Made by a program: the position numbers and the translations under genes | NCBI RefSeq assembly: GCF_916618915.1 | Contig: NZ_CAKAKE010000001.1 | Location: 1,798,001 to 1,862,000 of the forward strand | DNA from: Stenotrophomonas sp. Marseille-Q4652 | GTDB taxonomy: Bacteria; Pseudomonadota; Gammaproteobacteria; Xanthomonadales; Xanthomonadaceae | Length of the DNA stretch: 64,000 nucleotides | Direction: 5' to 3' | Shown: positions 63,352 through 64,000 of the stretch, piece after piece | Layout of the letters: each line of letters opens with the position of its first letter | How positions within the stretch are numbered: position 1 is the first letter of the stretch | Notes under the pieces: model-generated | What the model was told of the DNA's origin: nothing | What the model saw: the letters and a program-made list of their open reading frames with translations, nothing else | The model's database searches: none

Positions 63352-63780
63352 TTAACCCTCCACCACCAAGCCCATGGAACGGGCAGAGCCCGCGATCGTA
63401 CGCACAGCGGCGTCGAGGTCAGCCGCGGTCAGATCGGGCTCCTTCGCCTTGGCGATTTCTTCCAGCTGCTTGCGGGTCACCTTGCCGACCTTGTCGGTGT
63501 TGGGCTTCTTCGAGCCCGAGGTGATACCAGCAGCCTTCTTCAGCAGGGTGGTGGCCGGGGTGCTCTTGGTGATGAAGGTGAAGGTACGGTCCGAATAGGC
63601 CGTAATGATCACCGGCACCGGCAGGCCCGGCTCCAGCTTCTGCGTGGCGGCGTTGAAGGCCTTGCAGAATTCCATGATGTTCAGGCCGCGCTGGCCCAGG
63701 GCCGGACCGACCGGCGGCGACGGGTTGGCCTGACCGGCCTTCACCTGCAGCTTGATGTAACCGACAACTTTCTTTGCCAT
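63352..63780 (-). CDS. rplK: 50S ribosomal protein L11
   Basis: 142 residues (E. coli 142). [40 protein letters not shown]: the Pro-rich N-terminal thiostrepton-site domain. It organises the GTPase-associated centre with 23S rRNA. Confidence 0.97.
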   Translation of the reverse strand: MAKKVVGYIKLQVKAGQANPSPPVGPALGQRGLNIMEFCKAFNAATQKLEPGLPVPVIITAYSDRTFTFITKSTPATTLLKKAAGITSGSKKPNTDKVGKVTRKQLEEIAKAKEPDLTAADLDAAVRTIAGSARSMGLVVEG

Positions 63781-63877
63781 TTGAGTGCTCTCCGGGTGCT
63801 AGCGCCTTGCGACAACAGGCTCCCCATCGGACCGGGAATCACGCGTCCCGGCATCGCGTTTTTTGAATCACGCAGAA

Positions 63878-63895
63878 GGCCACCTTGCGGCGGCC
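63878..63895 (-). promoter_or_regulatory. Hairpin with GCAA loop in the nusG-rplK gap
   Basis: On the minus strand GGCCGCC, GCAA, GGTGGCC with one G-T pair. It lies downstream of the -10 box, so in the rplK leader, where L1 binds in E. coli. Confidence 0.55.
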
Positions 63896-63925
63896 ATCTG
63901 TCTTCGGACTCCAAAGGAGCCGCGC

Positions 63926-63934
63926 AGTATATCA
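63926..63934 (-). promoter_or_regulatory. Extended -10 promoter before rplK
   Basis: TGATATACT on the minus strand, an extended -10 element, about 145 bases before rplK. The -35 region is weak. Confidence 0.6.
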
Positions 63935-63970
63935 GGATTTTGTGAAGCCGCCTGAACGGGGCGACTGGAC

Positions 63971-64000
63971 TCAGGCCTTTTCGACCTGGCCGAATTCCAG
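63971..64000 (-). CDS. nusG: Transcription elongation factor NusG (last nine codons)
   Basis: The minus strand at the window edge reads LEFGQVEKA then TGA, matching the ELDFxQVEKA end of NusG, which usually precedes rplK. The rest is outside the window. Confidence 0.82.
   Translation of the reverse strand: MEFGQVEKA

Overview
The window is a GC-rich chromosomal segment from a gammaproteobacterium of the Xanthomonadaceae, most likely Stenotrophomonas or a close relative. I infer this from protein resemblance (an S46 dipeptidyl peptidase very like DAP BII/DPP7 of Pseudoxanthomonas and Stenotrophomonas, a class II DAHP synthase, an OmpA/OprF-type porin with calcium-binding-type repeats), from the accD-folC-dedD-cvpA-type order, and from the ribosomal layout. 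No mobile element, CRISPR array, rRNA or tRNA gene was seen.

Bases 1-33,250 are core and accessory metabolism in short units: cvpA-dedD-folC (minus), a histidine phosphatase, the S46 peptidase, tdh (plus), a TorF-type porin, the sulfate/thiosulfate importer sbp-cysT-cysW-cysA (minus), kbl (plus), two related small secreted proteins around an RsuA/RluB-family pseudouridine synthase, an OmpA-family porin, a zinc-type alcohol dehydrogenase, fadH, a SleB-like cell wall hydrolase, a beta-class GST, an unrecognised 161-residue protein, prpE, mdh, a cyclophilin, typA/bipA, a DUF2127-like membrane protein, a lipoprotein-type amidase, an MscS-type channel, a class II DAHP synthase and dsbB.

Bases 33,330-64,000 are one same-strand (minus) translation and transcription cluster, read from high to low coordinates: end of nusG, rplK-rplA-rplJ-rplL-rpoB-rpoC, rpsL-rpsG-fusA-tuf, the S10 and spc sets (rpsJ to secY), then rpsM-rpsK-rpsD-rpoA-rplQ, ending in an intrinsic terminator. 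No rpmJ was found between secY and rpsM. Good promoter matches occur before rpsL and rpsJ and an extended -10 before rplK.

The most noteworthy signal lies in the non-coding joints of this cluster. Most intercistronic gaps longer than about 50 bases contain a near-perfect hairpin, often within 7-20 bases of the preceding stop codon. Several are capped by GNRA-type tetraloops (GCAA or GTAA on the transcribed strand). The rpsG-fusA gap has four hairpins in tandem, the S10 leader has two that share bases, and the rpsN-rpsH gap has a terminator-like hairpin followed by a TATAAT box. These are read by eye and are candidates for mRNA processing, attenuation or autoregulation; none has been tested here.
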